Under the pieces are notes generated by a model. The model did not search any database, was not told where the DNA came from, and saw nothing but the letters and a program-made list of their open reading frames with translations. From Trichopria drosophilae (taxonomy: Eukaryota; Arthropoda; Insecta; Hymenoptera; Diapriidae), in contig CM059584.1 in assembly GCA_030407085.1 (NCBI GenBank), positions 63,379,501-63,443,500 on the forward strand: 64,000 nt of DNA, given 5' to 3'. The position numbers and the translations under genes were made by a program. Positions 35,730 to 47,192 of this stretch are shown here, one piece after another. Position 1 is the stretch's first letter. Each line of letters begins with the position of its first letter.

Positions 35730-37500
35730 TCTCTACTTACATTTAATTGTTATGCATTGTATCTAAGGTATATGTTATCTTATGTTATGCATAAGAATTA
35801 AATTTTACATTTAAATTTAAAATAAATTCGTACATATCCAGGATTTTGAAGACAATGTTGTGGATTATCAGGAACCATCAACGAGTGCAAATGGTTCCAA
35901 TATTCGTCGACGTTCATTTAAAATGCCAGTGACTAAAATCGATGACATCTCCGATAATGATTTTACTCATGGCAAAGGCTTTCATGTTGTTAGTAAGCTT
36001 GAATATTTATAGATATATTTAACTAATTTAGATATGTGGATGTAAAGTCACGTATATTACAGGTTGATAATATTGTAAAATCAGAAAATAAGAAACGCAG
36101 CATATATATATAATCGAATCCAGCGATGAAGATGAATCTCCAGTGGTAAATTCAATTTCATAATGGGTTATAAAATATAGTATATATATCATATATTTAA
36201 TATCGTTATAGAATATAATACTGATGAAAATAGGTAATAGTGTATTATGTACACTCTAAATTTGATTGCTGTAAAAATCACTTTACACAAGTGATATTCA
36301 ATTAAAAAAAGTAAAAAGTGAGACATTGTAAATATTACAATCCCTTAATTTTTACTATTTTGCTGTTAAAATCATTTTTGTAGATTATTTTTCAATGCAA
36401 GAAAATTTAAGGCGAATAAAGGGCGAAAATATCGATTTTCAGGAGTGTGAAGTTTGTCGCTCGAGAGTATAGAGAGATTGACAATCACACTCGTTAGGGA
36501 TCGATATTTTACACATAGTGCTTGCGATATTTTTGAATACTATGTATATGTTCACCTGGCTTGATTATTCGCTCTCGAAGGTTTCGACCTTGGGCGCAAA
36601 ATCGAGAATCTCGCCCGGAGTGTTAAACAAAATTTATATATATATATATATATATACATTTCTACTAACGGTAATTCATTTTCAGGAAAATAAAGAAAAT
36701 ACGTAACGTTGATGACTTCCATGAAAAAATAGAGCCGGAAGTTAAAAACGAATTGAAAGAAGACGAGAGTCAAGAATATGATGAAAAGAACTCATGGACA
36801 CTGTTGCATACGGATGTAAAAGAAAAACAAGGGGTATGATTAAAAAAATATATTTAAATTGTATTACAGACCTTCAATTGTATTCCAAATCGCCAAATTT
36901 ATTTCAGATTATTGAACTCATAAATGGATCAGGCATTTTTATAAAGAGCCATGTTCTAAAAAATGTCCAAGAAACACAGTTCAAGCAAACTTGTTTTGCT
37001 AGAGCTCTCATTAGTGGAATTTTTACTCAAAAGGCATTGAAATTATGCTCTTTAAGCGGCAGATCTTGTAATAGAACTTCGGTAGCAGATACTCGACCCG
37101 GATTGAATAAAGAAGCAGTCGATATTATATTGAGTAAATAGTTTATATAATATATTATAATTATTTAAGAAATATAAAAAAACGCGTCACTAATTAAAAT
37201 GTATAGTTTAGCGTTTACTATAGTTTGGGCAAACAAAAACAACTGAAATAAGATCGATAAACAAACTATTAAGCAAAGTATGAGGCAAATACTAGTGGAA
37301 AAAAAAGATCTTTCTCGACAAAACAAATATAAAAGAGCTATTAAAGTTGACTAAAAGTAGTGTAATCACAATTTAAACTTTTATTTGTAGGTTGTTTAAA
37401 ACCTATATAAGAAAAAACTTGTTAACGTTCAATTTTTAATTTATTGCATGCATGTTAATATGAATAAACTATTAATTTAATATCTCAGATATATCCCATA

Positions 37501-38010
37501 CAACATTTGAGTGTCCGACGGATGCCTTTTGGATGCCCATTTCGTGGCCAGTCCGAAAAGGTCGGACGCCCGTCGAACATCCCGATCGTGCCCGAAGGGT
37601 CCATCGGTCGGGTGCCCAAAGGTAATCCAATAGGACGCCTATTCGTGTCCGCAGAAGGACACTGAAAGGGCATAAAATGGATACTATTCGGATGGGTAGC
37701 TCGAGTGCAAATTGGGCACGATTGGGCGTCCTTCGGATACCCTATGGATGTCGACGATTTTACGGCTTGATCCGATGTATACCCAATGGATGCCTATTTC
37801 GTAGCCTAATAAAAAAAATGCAGGGAGTGCCCATTTGGGGCACCGAAAATTTGAAGCCATTTCATGTCCTTCGGATGCCCGAGGGATGTACGCCGGGCAC
37901 GCAACTGACGTCCGGGAGGAGCTTTCGATGTTACTGACGTCCAATTGGCCGCTTTCTGGCGTCCATAGGACATCCCACGGACGTCCCACGGATGTCAATT
38001 GTACGATTCT
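37501..38010. repeat. Subterminal GGAYGYCC motif cluster, left
   Basis: Around twenty short motifs of the form GGACGTCC, GGATGCCC, GGACGCCC or their inverses crowd about 500 bp at the outer end of IR2. This is the pattern of subterminal transposase-binding repeats. Long frames here (86 and 112 residues) are side effects of the GC-rich repeat. Confidence 0.7.
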
Positions 38011-38443
38011 ATAAAATTTCAAAGGGGAAGCAGTGCACGAGTATCAAAAGCGACAAAGGAGGAAAGAATTGACACAAATTATTATAAAACAACCAAATTT
38101 TTTTATTAGATCTACATTTGTTACGTTACTTTTTAAGTCGTACGATTTATAACGATTACTGGTCGATATACTAATATAATTGTATCAACATATTTTAACC
38201 ATGGTAATTAAAATTGTTTCGCATATATAGCGATGTAGTCCACATGGTATTGAACAATTTCAAAAGATATTTTTACAACGAATGTCTTTAACAAGTTACT
38301 TGTGATACACAATTAGTATACATTTCAAATGTGTCTTTTTCAGTTGAACGATTTTTAACGAATTATTTGGATATACAAATAAATATAATTTTTATCATCC
38401 TTGGAATGAACATTTCTTTGCATGCATAGCGATGTAGAGGACA

Positions 38444-38623
38444 TCACATGTCTTCTTGATCTCCCTGTTCGGATTTGCCATCCTCCTCTTCCGGTTTCTC
38501 ATCTTCCTCATCCGGTTCATGATCTACCACTTCCTCTTAATTTTCTTTTTCGTCATCAAAAGAAGGCGTTGTTTTTTTATCACCTTTCTTATTTCCAGAA
38601 TGCTTCGTAGATTTTGCAGTTTC
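38444..38623 (-). pseudogene. Acidic-tail gene fragment, IR2 left copy
   Basis: After a TTTTTACAG-type acceptor, coding reads STKHSGNKKGDKKTTPSFDD, a stop (TAA), then EVVDHEPDEEDEKPEEEDGK and a terminal stop after GDQEDM. A basic stretch followed by a highly acidic C-terminus is typical of nuclear/chromatin proteins. The retained splice acceptor shows capture as genomic DNA, not mRNA. The parent gene is not identified. Confidence 0.4.
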
Positions 38624-39252
38624 CTGTAAAAATGAAGAATATATATAATCATTAAAAAGAAAGAAACTGTCTAATTACGTACAACTGAACTGTATCAATG
38701 AAAAGTTTATGGAATTCTGGGGTATTATTCATTTTTGAAATATCAATCAATAATTAAACTTTGTGGATATGTTTATTTCGATTCTTAAAAATATAGATTT
38801 CAGAGGAGTAGTGTGCAAAAATAATTTATATTATTTTTTCAACTCGGCTTTTGACCTATCAGAGCGCCGGAATCGCAGGCGTAAAAAAGTTTCACATCGG
38901 ATATTTCTTAAAAAATATCCGATAAACTGACATTTGTTCAGTTTTTTTTCGCAAAGCTCTCTGATTTTACCGAAACCCGAGCAAAAAAATAATCCGATAA
39001 ATCCCACACGTGCTCCAAAATTCATCGAATATTCGATAATTTTGGAGTACTAGTGGTTTTATTACTGAAAATTGCGGTATAATAACTTTTATATATATAG
39101 CAGCAATGTTACAAAATGTTATTCCAAATAATAAATAACGTTAAAAGTGAATCTTTTCAATAATTCTTATATTCGCAGTAATTTACCATAAGTTACAATC
39201 TAGCCACTTAGAAATTATCGAGAATTGTTTGATTTCATTGTTTGTGATTATA

Positions 39253-41923
39253 CAGGGTGGCCGATTTATCTGAAGAAATCAAAATATCTCGAGAACTATG
39301 CACAGAATCAAAAAAGTTGTCGAATGAAAGTTGTTCGACACGAAGGGGGCATCCAGTGATAATTAAATTTACCCCCTCCCCCATCCCCTGGGGGTGGAGT
39401 GGTGGCAAAAACAATAAAACTTAAATTGGAACCCCCAGTTTTTATTGCAGATTTGGATTCTCCGGAAAAAAGTACACCGATTTGACCTAGGAGGAGCTAT
39501 TGCATTTTGGTTCACAGGTGGCGCTGTAATCGATAAAAATCCAAATTTATCTGAAGACATTGAAATACCTCGAGAACTAATGCACAGAATCAAAAAAGTT
39601 GTCGGATGAAAGTTGTTCGACACGAAGGGGGGCATCCAGGGGGCAAATAGGGACAATTTGATCCCTTTATGAAAATTTAATATTAAAAATTCTAATATTA
39701 GAATTTTTAATATTAGAATTTAGTAATATCAATTGCGAAAATTGTTATTCTGAATATGAAATTTTAATAATGTCCATTCGAAAAATTAAGATTATGAATA
39801 ATTGATATTCTTCATATTAAAAATCAAAACTGATTACATAAAAATTGTGCATACAATATGGAAGCAATTTTATAAATACGTTTTCTACCTTCAATAAAAT
39901 TACATTTTAGGTTTTAAATTTATTATTTAATAAACAAAAGGAGGACATCACGCAATCCATTAAAAAACGCGTCATGTCCCTTCACTCAGCTCATTCATTC
40001 TCTCTCTGTATGTTTTTTCCGAAATGAGAATAAATAAGCTGAGCATTGACGGTCAAACCAGCTTCTATTAAACAAAACGAAACTCTTACTTCATTTGGGG
40101 ATTTCTTCGCCATCTACCGGATCCCGAGAGAACTCACGTGGTTTCATACATGTACATCGCTTGCATTTCGGCCATCACCGGCGCCGGTTCTGTTACATAA
40201 CGCTAGAGGCCGACATAACTCGAAAATAAAGTAGCATATCATTTTATACATAAGTTGAGTCACACGTAACCAGTTCACCTACATTTTTCTCTACTTTCCT
40301 GAAGGGAAGTAAATGGATATCGCGACTTTCTAATCCCCATATTAAAATTTAGTATTCACGGTCTCTCAGTGTAAGACTGTTTTTGAAGTCCATTGTATTG
40401 GTAGTAATTCGATCGGAGGTCACTTTGCTTTTAGAATAACAACTTTCCGTTTACGTGACTATTTTTTGTCTACCCTTCATTGCTTAAATCGAATTGCAAG
40501 TTAAAAATGAATCCTGCTACAGTTCCCGAAAAAATCGAAATGATTCTTATTTATGGTGAATGTAAGAGGAATATTGTCGATGCTCGCTCGCGTTCTTTTT
40601 TTTACAAAGTTGTGAATGCCTTTCACTCTGATGGCAGCGTACAAATGAAAAAAAGGAAGCAAAGATTAACAGTTACAGGAGAAGCTAACGAAGTAGCTGT
40701 ACCAGCAGCTATTCACTAAAATCCACATGTAAGCACACGACAATTACATCGCGATTCCGGCATTTCCAGAGACAGTATTCAAAGAATATTGCATCGTCAT
40801 AAGTTTCACCCATATCACATTTCACTGCACCAGGAACTAGATGGCGATGATTTTCATAACCGCGTGGTGTTTTGTGAATGGGCATTTCAAAAAATGCAAA
40901 CGAACCACAATTTCTTTGCTAATGTATTATTTTCAGATGAATCTACATTCACGAACCATGGTGGCGTCAATAGGCATAATATGCATTATTGGAGCGTAGA
41001 AAATCCCCATTGGTTACGACAAGTTAATCATCAACGTCCTTGGTCGGTGAACGTTTGGTGTGGAATCATAGGAAATAAACTCATTGGTCCTTATTTCATT
41101 GAAGGTAATTTGAATGGAACAAAATATCGAGATTTCCTAGAACAAGAAGTACCATTACTACTTGAGGATGTTGCTATTGACGTCCGACGGACAATGTGGT
41201 TTCAGCATGATGGTTGCCCAGCACATTTTTCAAGAGTAGCAAGGGAAATACTAGACCGTGATTACAATGGTAGGTGGATTGGTAGAGGTGGCCCCATTAA
41301 TTGGCCTGCGAGGTCACCTGATCTAACATCTCTGGATTTCTTCCTATGGGGTTACCTAAAAGGTAAGGTTTATGAACAAGTACCAACGACTCGTGAAAAC
41401 ATGGTGGAACGCATAAGAACTGCTTGCGCAGAAATTTCTGCAGATATGATTCTATCATGTATAAAGTCATTTGAAGAAAGAATAAACAAATGCATTGAAG
41501 TGGAAGGTCAACATTTCGAACACTTACTCAAGTAAGTGAACAGTGAGACAGTGAGAGGCAAGGGGACTCACGTAAAACAAGCACCCCAAAGGGAACAGAA
41601 AAATACTACGTCCACGTCGTTGTTCCTGGGTAACGCTAAATGTATTATTTCCCGGCTTTGTTAGAATGACCGTATTCCATATCCGCTACGCGGGCGAAAA
41701 TTGTCAATATTGGAGAATCCAAATCTGCAATAAAAACTGGGGGTTCCTATTTAAGTTTTATTGTTTTTGCCCCCACTCCACCTCCAGGGGATGGGGGAGG
41801 GGGTAAATTTAATTATCACTGGATGCCCCCCTTCGTGTCGAACAACTTTCATCCGACAACTTTTTTGATTCTGTGCATAGTTCTCGAGATATTTTGATGT
41901 CTTCAGATAAATCGGCCACCCTG
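39253..41923 (+). mobile_element. Tc1/mariner-type transposon with long inverted ends
   Basis: 2,671 bp with inverted ends beginning CAGGGTGGCCGATTTATCTG that extend about 200 bp (through CACTCCACC and the GATGCCCCC/GAACAACTTTC segments), flanked by TA (39,251-39,252 and 41,924-41,925). A second partial copy of the left end lies at about 39,540-39,650. It encodes one transposase on the plus strand. Present only in the left arm of IR2; the right arm keeps the empty TA site near 48,790. Confidence 0.92.
40507..41535 (+). pseudogene. Mariner/Tc1-type transposase, one in-frame stop
   Basis: Starts MNPATVPEKIEMILIYGE, a helix-turn-helix region used for TIR binding. A TAA at 40,717-40,719 interrupts AIH*NPHVSTRQLHRDSGIS; the same frame then runs open to 41,535. 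The catalytic core shows FSDEST (first Asp), MWFQHDGCPAHFSR (second Asp) and WPARSPDLTSLDFFLWG (third Asp), with 41 residues between the second and third Asp (DD41D), wider than classic mariner DD34D. Total length of about 342 residues is normal for the superfamily. With a single nonsense codon it is close to intact; function in cut-and-paste transposition at TA sites is inferred from the family. Confidence 0.88.
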
Positions 41924-42069
41924 TATATTTTTTTTTATTACGTTAACCAAGACCTATGATTTTACCAATTGGGCATTTCATAACTTAATGTATATCAAAA
42001 ACTGCAACACAGAGAGTGCTAAAATAACATTCAGCGTCATTAATGGACTCGTGATTCGTGAAAATAAAT

Positions 42070-43370
42070 TTATATAATAAAATTCAATATACCGGTGAGA
42101 GTAATGGGAACAGTTTGTTGCGTTGGCTGGGTGGTAGCGATATGTATGACTTGGCTGTTGGCTAATTGACTCGCGTTAATATACCAAACTTTGATTTCCT
42201 CCTGATCAGGCTGACGAGTGAGGCTAGCTAGCGTCTGTACGTCGATCTTCTGCCCGTTCTTCGTCCTAAGGACGTAAGCATTGCTTTGTCCGAGCGAGCT
42301 AATGCCTACCACCTGAGACGCAAAAAATCATTTATTACAACATATATATTTATCATGTATCTTATGATAAATATGAATCAACATATTATGATTATTTTTA
42401 CTCGTTTTTATTAAAATTTATTAATATAGAAGAAATATAACGATTTGAAACCGACCTTGTCTGTGTTCGCTTACCTGAACATTATTGTGAGCGCTGACAG
42501 GCGTGCTCCAGGTCGAGACGGGCCATGCGGGCGTCGAAGAGACTGCAGTGCACTGCTTGTTGCTGCTCCTGGGCGTGCGCGATTTACTGCTGCTGGACGA
42601 CTTGTTGATGTGATTGCTGATGCGCGATTTGCTGCACGCCTTGCAGTTGCGCTTGTTGCTGAACTACTGAACAAATTCTATTTAAGAAATATTGCCTTTT
42701 TTTAATATAAAAAGTATAATCGTGGCAAAAACTAACCTGTAAACTCTGCAACTGAGAAAAATTGGCTTGTTGAATTTGTTCGCTAGACTTCATTATTTTG
42801 ACCACTTGTGGGATTTGCTGAAAGATAAACGCATAATTTGAAAGTTTTGCACATTTATTTGTATTCTATAGAATTAAAGGAAAACAGAAATAAATAATGT
42901 AAAATTTTACCTGCGTGATTTGTGAAATCATTATGGATTATCCAAATGTCTTGGACGAATATCCAACTAAGGTAATTGCACGGTCTGATCAGACAGATTC
43001 TGAATGATGGAGGTGGGAAAGACGTTCGGCGTCGTCCGGAGGATCTGCGGCGCGATGATCGTCTGCCCATTTGTCAGTTGCACCTGCTGTGAATTGAACC
43101 GCCGGCTGGGCCTGATGGTGCGCCGCCGACATCGCCGGGACGGGATGAAGAGAGCCTTGTGCCTCTTGATGTTGACCGCCTGCATCTGAGGGAGCATGCT
43201 GCAACACAGCTGCTGCTGCTGCTGCTGCTCCTGTTGCAGTTGCTGCGGCTGACCCTGAGCCTGTTGCCGGACCTGCACTTGAGGTTGCTGCTACTGCGCC
43301 TGCTGTTGAGATTGCTGCAACGCCATAGCCTGGGCCTGATTACTTACGACATGAGCACCCTGGTCACAAA
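42070..43370 (-). pseudogene. Q-rich regulator-like gene, IR2 left copy
   Basis: Minus-strand exons of a glutamine-rich protein, mirror of 47,193-48,617. Readable pieces: a poly-Gln/Pro block, QLTNGQTIIAPQILRTTPNV, QIPQVVKIMKSSEQIQQANF, VQQVAQQVVQQQAQLQG, and GQKIDVQTLASLTRQPDQEE. Stops and frameshifts separate them. The composition resembles Q-rich activation domains of transcription factors; the DNA-binding part is absent and I cannot name the parent gene. Confidence 0.5.
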
Positions 43371-43952
43371 TATTCATAAGATTATACGTTTGGCTTCGTG
43401 TAAATACTTAAGAGGCTTCAAAAGTAGAACATGTTATCGACAGAGCAAAAAGAAACCACATGTGAAAATCTAAATTGTATTTCAAAATTTTTAGTTCATA
43501 ACGGCAATTTCCCACCCAAAATGCAGCTGTAAATTTCAAAATTGTTTAATTTTTGAAAACTGAAATATTTTTTTTTGAAAATTGAAAATGTTTTTGATTT
43601 TGAACTTAAAAACTTTTTTTTTATTTTTAAATTTTCAAAAGTTTAACATATTCAATTTTTCACAATTTTCAAATTTAAAATTTTAAAAATTTTCACAATG
43701 AATTTTAAAAATTTCGGAACTTGTAAAAAAATTAAAATGTAAAAAATTTTGAACTTTTAAAAATTTAAAGATGTTGAAAAATTTGAAAGTTTCAAAATTT
43801 AGAAATGAACAACAAAAGTTTTTAATTTTCAAAAACCAAAAAAATTAATAATTTTAAAAATAATTATTTCAATTTTCAAAAATTAAAAAATGTTTGTATT
43901 TTCAGTACTAATAATTATTTTACTTTTAAAATATGAATGTATTTCAATTTAA

Positions 43953-44371
43953 TGCCAGTCTAAAGACATGAAAGGAATCTGCCGTACCGACACATTGTTT
44001 AGATGAAATTAAAAAAAATAAGGCATTTATTTAAAAAATCTGGCGTTGGAGGGCACTTCTACAGCTTTCTAGTACTCATTCGACTTTATAAACTGCAAAT
44101 TGGTATTAAATTGTCAAAATGACATGTAAAATAAAATCCCAACTTAGGCTTGCATTGTGACTCATTTTTACTTTACATGCCATTTTGTCAATTTAACATC
44201 AATTTGCAGTTTAAATAGACGAAGCAGTACTAGATAGCTGTACAAGTGCCCTCCCAACGCCTGATTTTCAAAAAAAATACCTGCTTTTTTTAATTTTATT
44301 AAAATAATCATCGACGTAACCTCGAAAGGTCGTCGGAAAAGTAAAATTCCCTAAACGTGTTTAGACTGGCC
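43953..44371. mobile_element. TTAA-flanked palindromic MITE, IR2 left arm
   Basis: TGCCAGTCTAAAGACATG and the inverted GGCCAGTCTAAACACGTT end a 419-bp foldback with diverged arms of about 190-210 bp, flanked by TTAA on both sides. TTAA duplications are typical of piggyBac- and Kolobok-type transposases. Confidence 0.75.
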
Positions 44372-45058
44372 TTAACTGAACGTTGGTAAATTTTAACTGA
44401 TCGAATCAATGAATTTTCATTATTGATTACAATTAATTGAAATATACTAATGAATTAGTTGATTTTAACTGATTCGATTTGAGAGAATAAGTAATTACTG
44501 TATGAAAATATGAGATTTATGTCGTTTTCGATATTAGACAACGAATTTTAGACGATGAAATACGGTCACCCTGAAGATAAGATAAAAAATGTTTGCTTGT
44601 GCCATCTTTTTATGTTGATTTTGGAATATTATTCTCAACACAATTTAATATGACTCGGGTTACGAAAAATTTATTTATTTTTTTTTTTATTTTGACTTGT
44701 TGATTTGATACTAGAAATGTTATTAATTTCTAGTATAAATATAATATTATGATAAATTTACATCACTAAAAAAGTGAAACGATTAAAACATAAATAAACA
44801 ATAATAAATATTTACAATATTTGAAATATTTTCAAAATATGAAATCATCAGTATTTTATTTAAATATTTTTCTGCTTTGCTTTTTGATTCTTTATTTTTA
44901 ATACACTTTTAATTTAAATATATTTTAATGCATAATTTTGAATCGTATATAATAAAAATGTCATCAACTGTACGCTGGCATTGTCTGATCCTTAAATTTG
45001 ACAGGAAATCTGCTCGTATTGTTTCGAGACAAATTGATATTGAACAGTCATTTGGCTG

Positions 45059-45509
45059 AAATTATGTAGCATGGAAATTTGACAGAAAATTGCGTTTCAC
45101 GTTTTTTTTTAGAAAACCTCTTATCGAATTATCATTTGAGGCAGAAGCCTATCGTACGGAGGCGTCCGTATGAAGAAACAAATAATTGAAGCTTTTAACT
45201 GAAAATTATAACGTATTGGAATAACAAAAATGTACCAAGTTATCTTTTCTTTGATGATTTTCAACCCTAATGTGCCCAAGTAGAAAAAATTAACCAATTT
45301 CCAGACAACTTATTGAACGAGAACATAGATAAATTTTTCTTAAAAATGTCAAACATCTAAAAAATCTCAATTGAATTACAATATCATGATTGACATTTTA
45401 AAATTATATCATAAAACATAAGAAAATATACATTATAAAAATGTACAAAAAAATAGCCAAATTCTCCATGAAAACCGGGCGTCCGTTCCTTCGATTCGGT
45501 GCACTGCAC
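45059..45509. other. IR2 central spacer, no gene
   Basis: About 450 bp without inverted partner, AT-rich, no open frame of interest. It would be the loop of a hairpin made by IR2. Confidence 0.6.
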
Positions 45510-46199
45510 TGACTGTTTAATATCAATTTGTCTCGAAACAATACGAGCAGATTTCCTGTCAAATTTAAGGATCATACAATGCCAGCTTACAGTTGATGAC
45601 ATTTTTATTATATACGATTCAAAATTATGCATTAAAATATATTTAAATTAAAAGTATATTAAAAATAAAGAATAAAAAAGCCAAGCAGAAAAATATTTAA
45701 ATAAAATACTGATGATTTCATATTTTGAAAATATTTCAAATATTGTAAATATTTATTATGGTTTATTTATGTTTTAATCGTTTCACTTTTTTAGTGCTGT
45801 AAATTCATCATAATATTTTATTTATACTAGAAATTAATAACATTTCTAGTATCAAATCAACAAGTCAAAATAAAAAAGAAATAAAAAATCTACAATAAAA
45901 AAAAATAAATAAATTTTTCGTAACCCGAGTTTCGTAACCCATATTAAATTGTGTTGAGAATAATGAAAACACAAGCAAACATTTTTTATCTTATCTTCAG
46001 GGTGACAGTATTTCATCGTCTAAAATTCGTTGTCTAATATCGAAAACGACATAAATCTCATATTTTCATACAGTAATTACCTATTCTCTCAAATCAAATC
46101 AGTTAAAATCAACTAATTCATTAGTATATTTCAATTAATTGTAATCAATAATGAAAATTCATTGATTCGATCAGTTAAAATTTACCAACGTTCAGTTAA

Positions 46200-46617
46200 G
46201 GCCAGTCTAAACACGTTTAAGGAATTTTACTTTTCCGACGACCTTTCGAGGTTACGTCGATGATTATTTTAATAAAATTAAAAAAAGCAGGTATTTTTTT
46301 TGAAAATCAGGCGTTGGGAGTGCACTTGTACAGCTATCTAGTACTGCTTCGTCTATATAAACTGCAAATTGATGTTAAATTGACAAAATGGCATGTAAAG
46401 TAAAAATGAGTCACAATGCAAGCCTAAGTTGGGATTTTATTTTACATGTCATTTTGACAATTTAATACCAATTTGCAGTTTATAAAGTCGAATGAGTACT
46501 AGAAAGCTGTAGAAGTGCCCTCCAACGCCAGATTTTCTAATAAATGCCTTATTTTTTTTAATTGCATCTAAACAATGTGTCGGTACGGCAGATTCCTTTC
46601 ATGTCTTTAGACTGGCA
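46200..46617. mobile_element. TTAA-flanked palindromic MITE, IR2 right arm
   Basis: Mirror copy of 43,953-44,371 at the corresponding site of the other arm, with TTAA at 46,196-46,199 and 46,618-46,621. It was present before the palindrome formed. Confidence 0.75.
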
Positions 46618-47192
46618 TTAAATTGAAATACATTCATATTTTAAAATTAAAATAATTATTAGTACTGAAAATACAAACATTTTTTAATTTTTGAAAATTG
46701 AAATAATTATTTTTAAAATTATTAATTTTTTTGGTTTTTGAAAATTAAAAACTTTTGTTATTCATTTCTAAATTTTGAAACTTTCAAATTTTTAAAAGTT
46801 CAAAATTTTTTACATTTTAATTTTTTTACAAGTTCCGAAATTTTTAAAATTCAATTTGAAAATTTTTAAAATTTTAAATTTGAAAATTGTGAAAAATTGA
46901 ATATGTTAAACTTTTGAAAATTTAAAAATAAAAAAAAAGTTTTTAAGTTCAAAATCAAAAACATTTTCAATTTTAAAAAAAAAATATTTCAGTTTTCAAA
47001 AATTAAACAATTTTGAAATTTACAGCTGTATTTTGGGTGGGAAATTGCCGTTATGAACTAAAAATTTTGAAATACAATTTAGATTTTCACATGTGGTTTC
47101 TTTTTGCTCTGTCGGTAACATGTTCTACTTTTGAAGCCTCTTAAGTATTTACACGAAGCCAAACGTATAATCTTATGAATATTTGTGACCAG

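Larger units (their letters stand above)
22860..37141 (+). pseudogene. Seven-exon BEN-domain gene of the 32-kb element
   Basis: Exons with GT/AG borders: 22,860-23,043, 23,188-23,575, 23,983-24,090, 35,842-35,992, 36,063-36,145, 36,686-36,833 and 36,908-37,141. The first starts MANMQYLI and contains SFMWPEDSLTAKAFEGRIIE. The last encodes IIELINGSGIFIKSHVL, FARALISGIFTQKALKLCSL and PGLNKEAVDIIL, the alpha-helical BEN fold, a DNA- or protein-binding domain of chromatin factors. Palindrome IR1 fills the intron after exon 3. In-frame stops occur at 22,884 (exon 1) and about 23,347 (exon 2), and a TA-repeat shifts or stops exon 5. Divergent neighbour of the transposase, so probably an accessory protein of the transposon rather than captured host DNA; that role is inferred. 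Confidence 0.7.

Noticed and set aside
37677..38022. 86- and 112-residue frames present on both IR2 arms
   Set aside because: They overlap on opposite strands inside the GGAYGYCC motif cluster and have no domain; conservation is explained by the palindrome.
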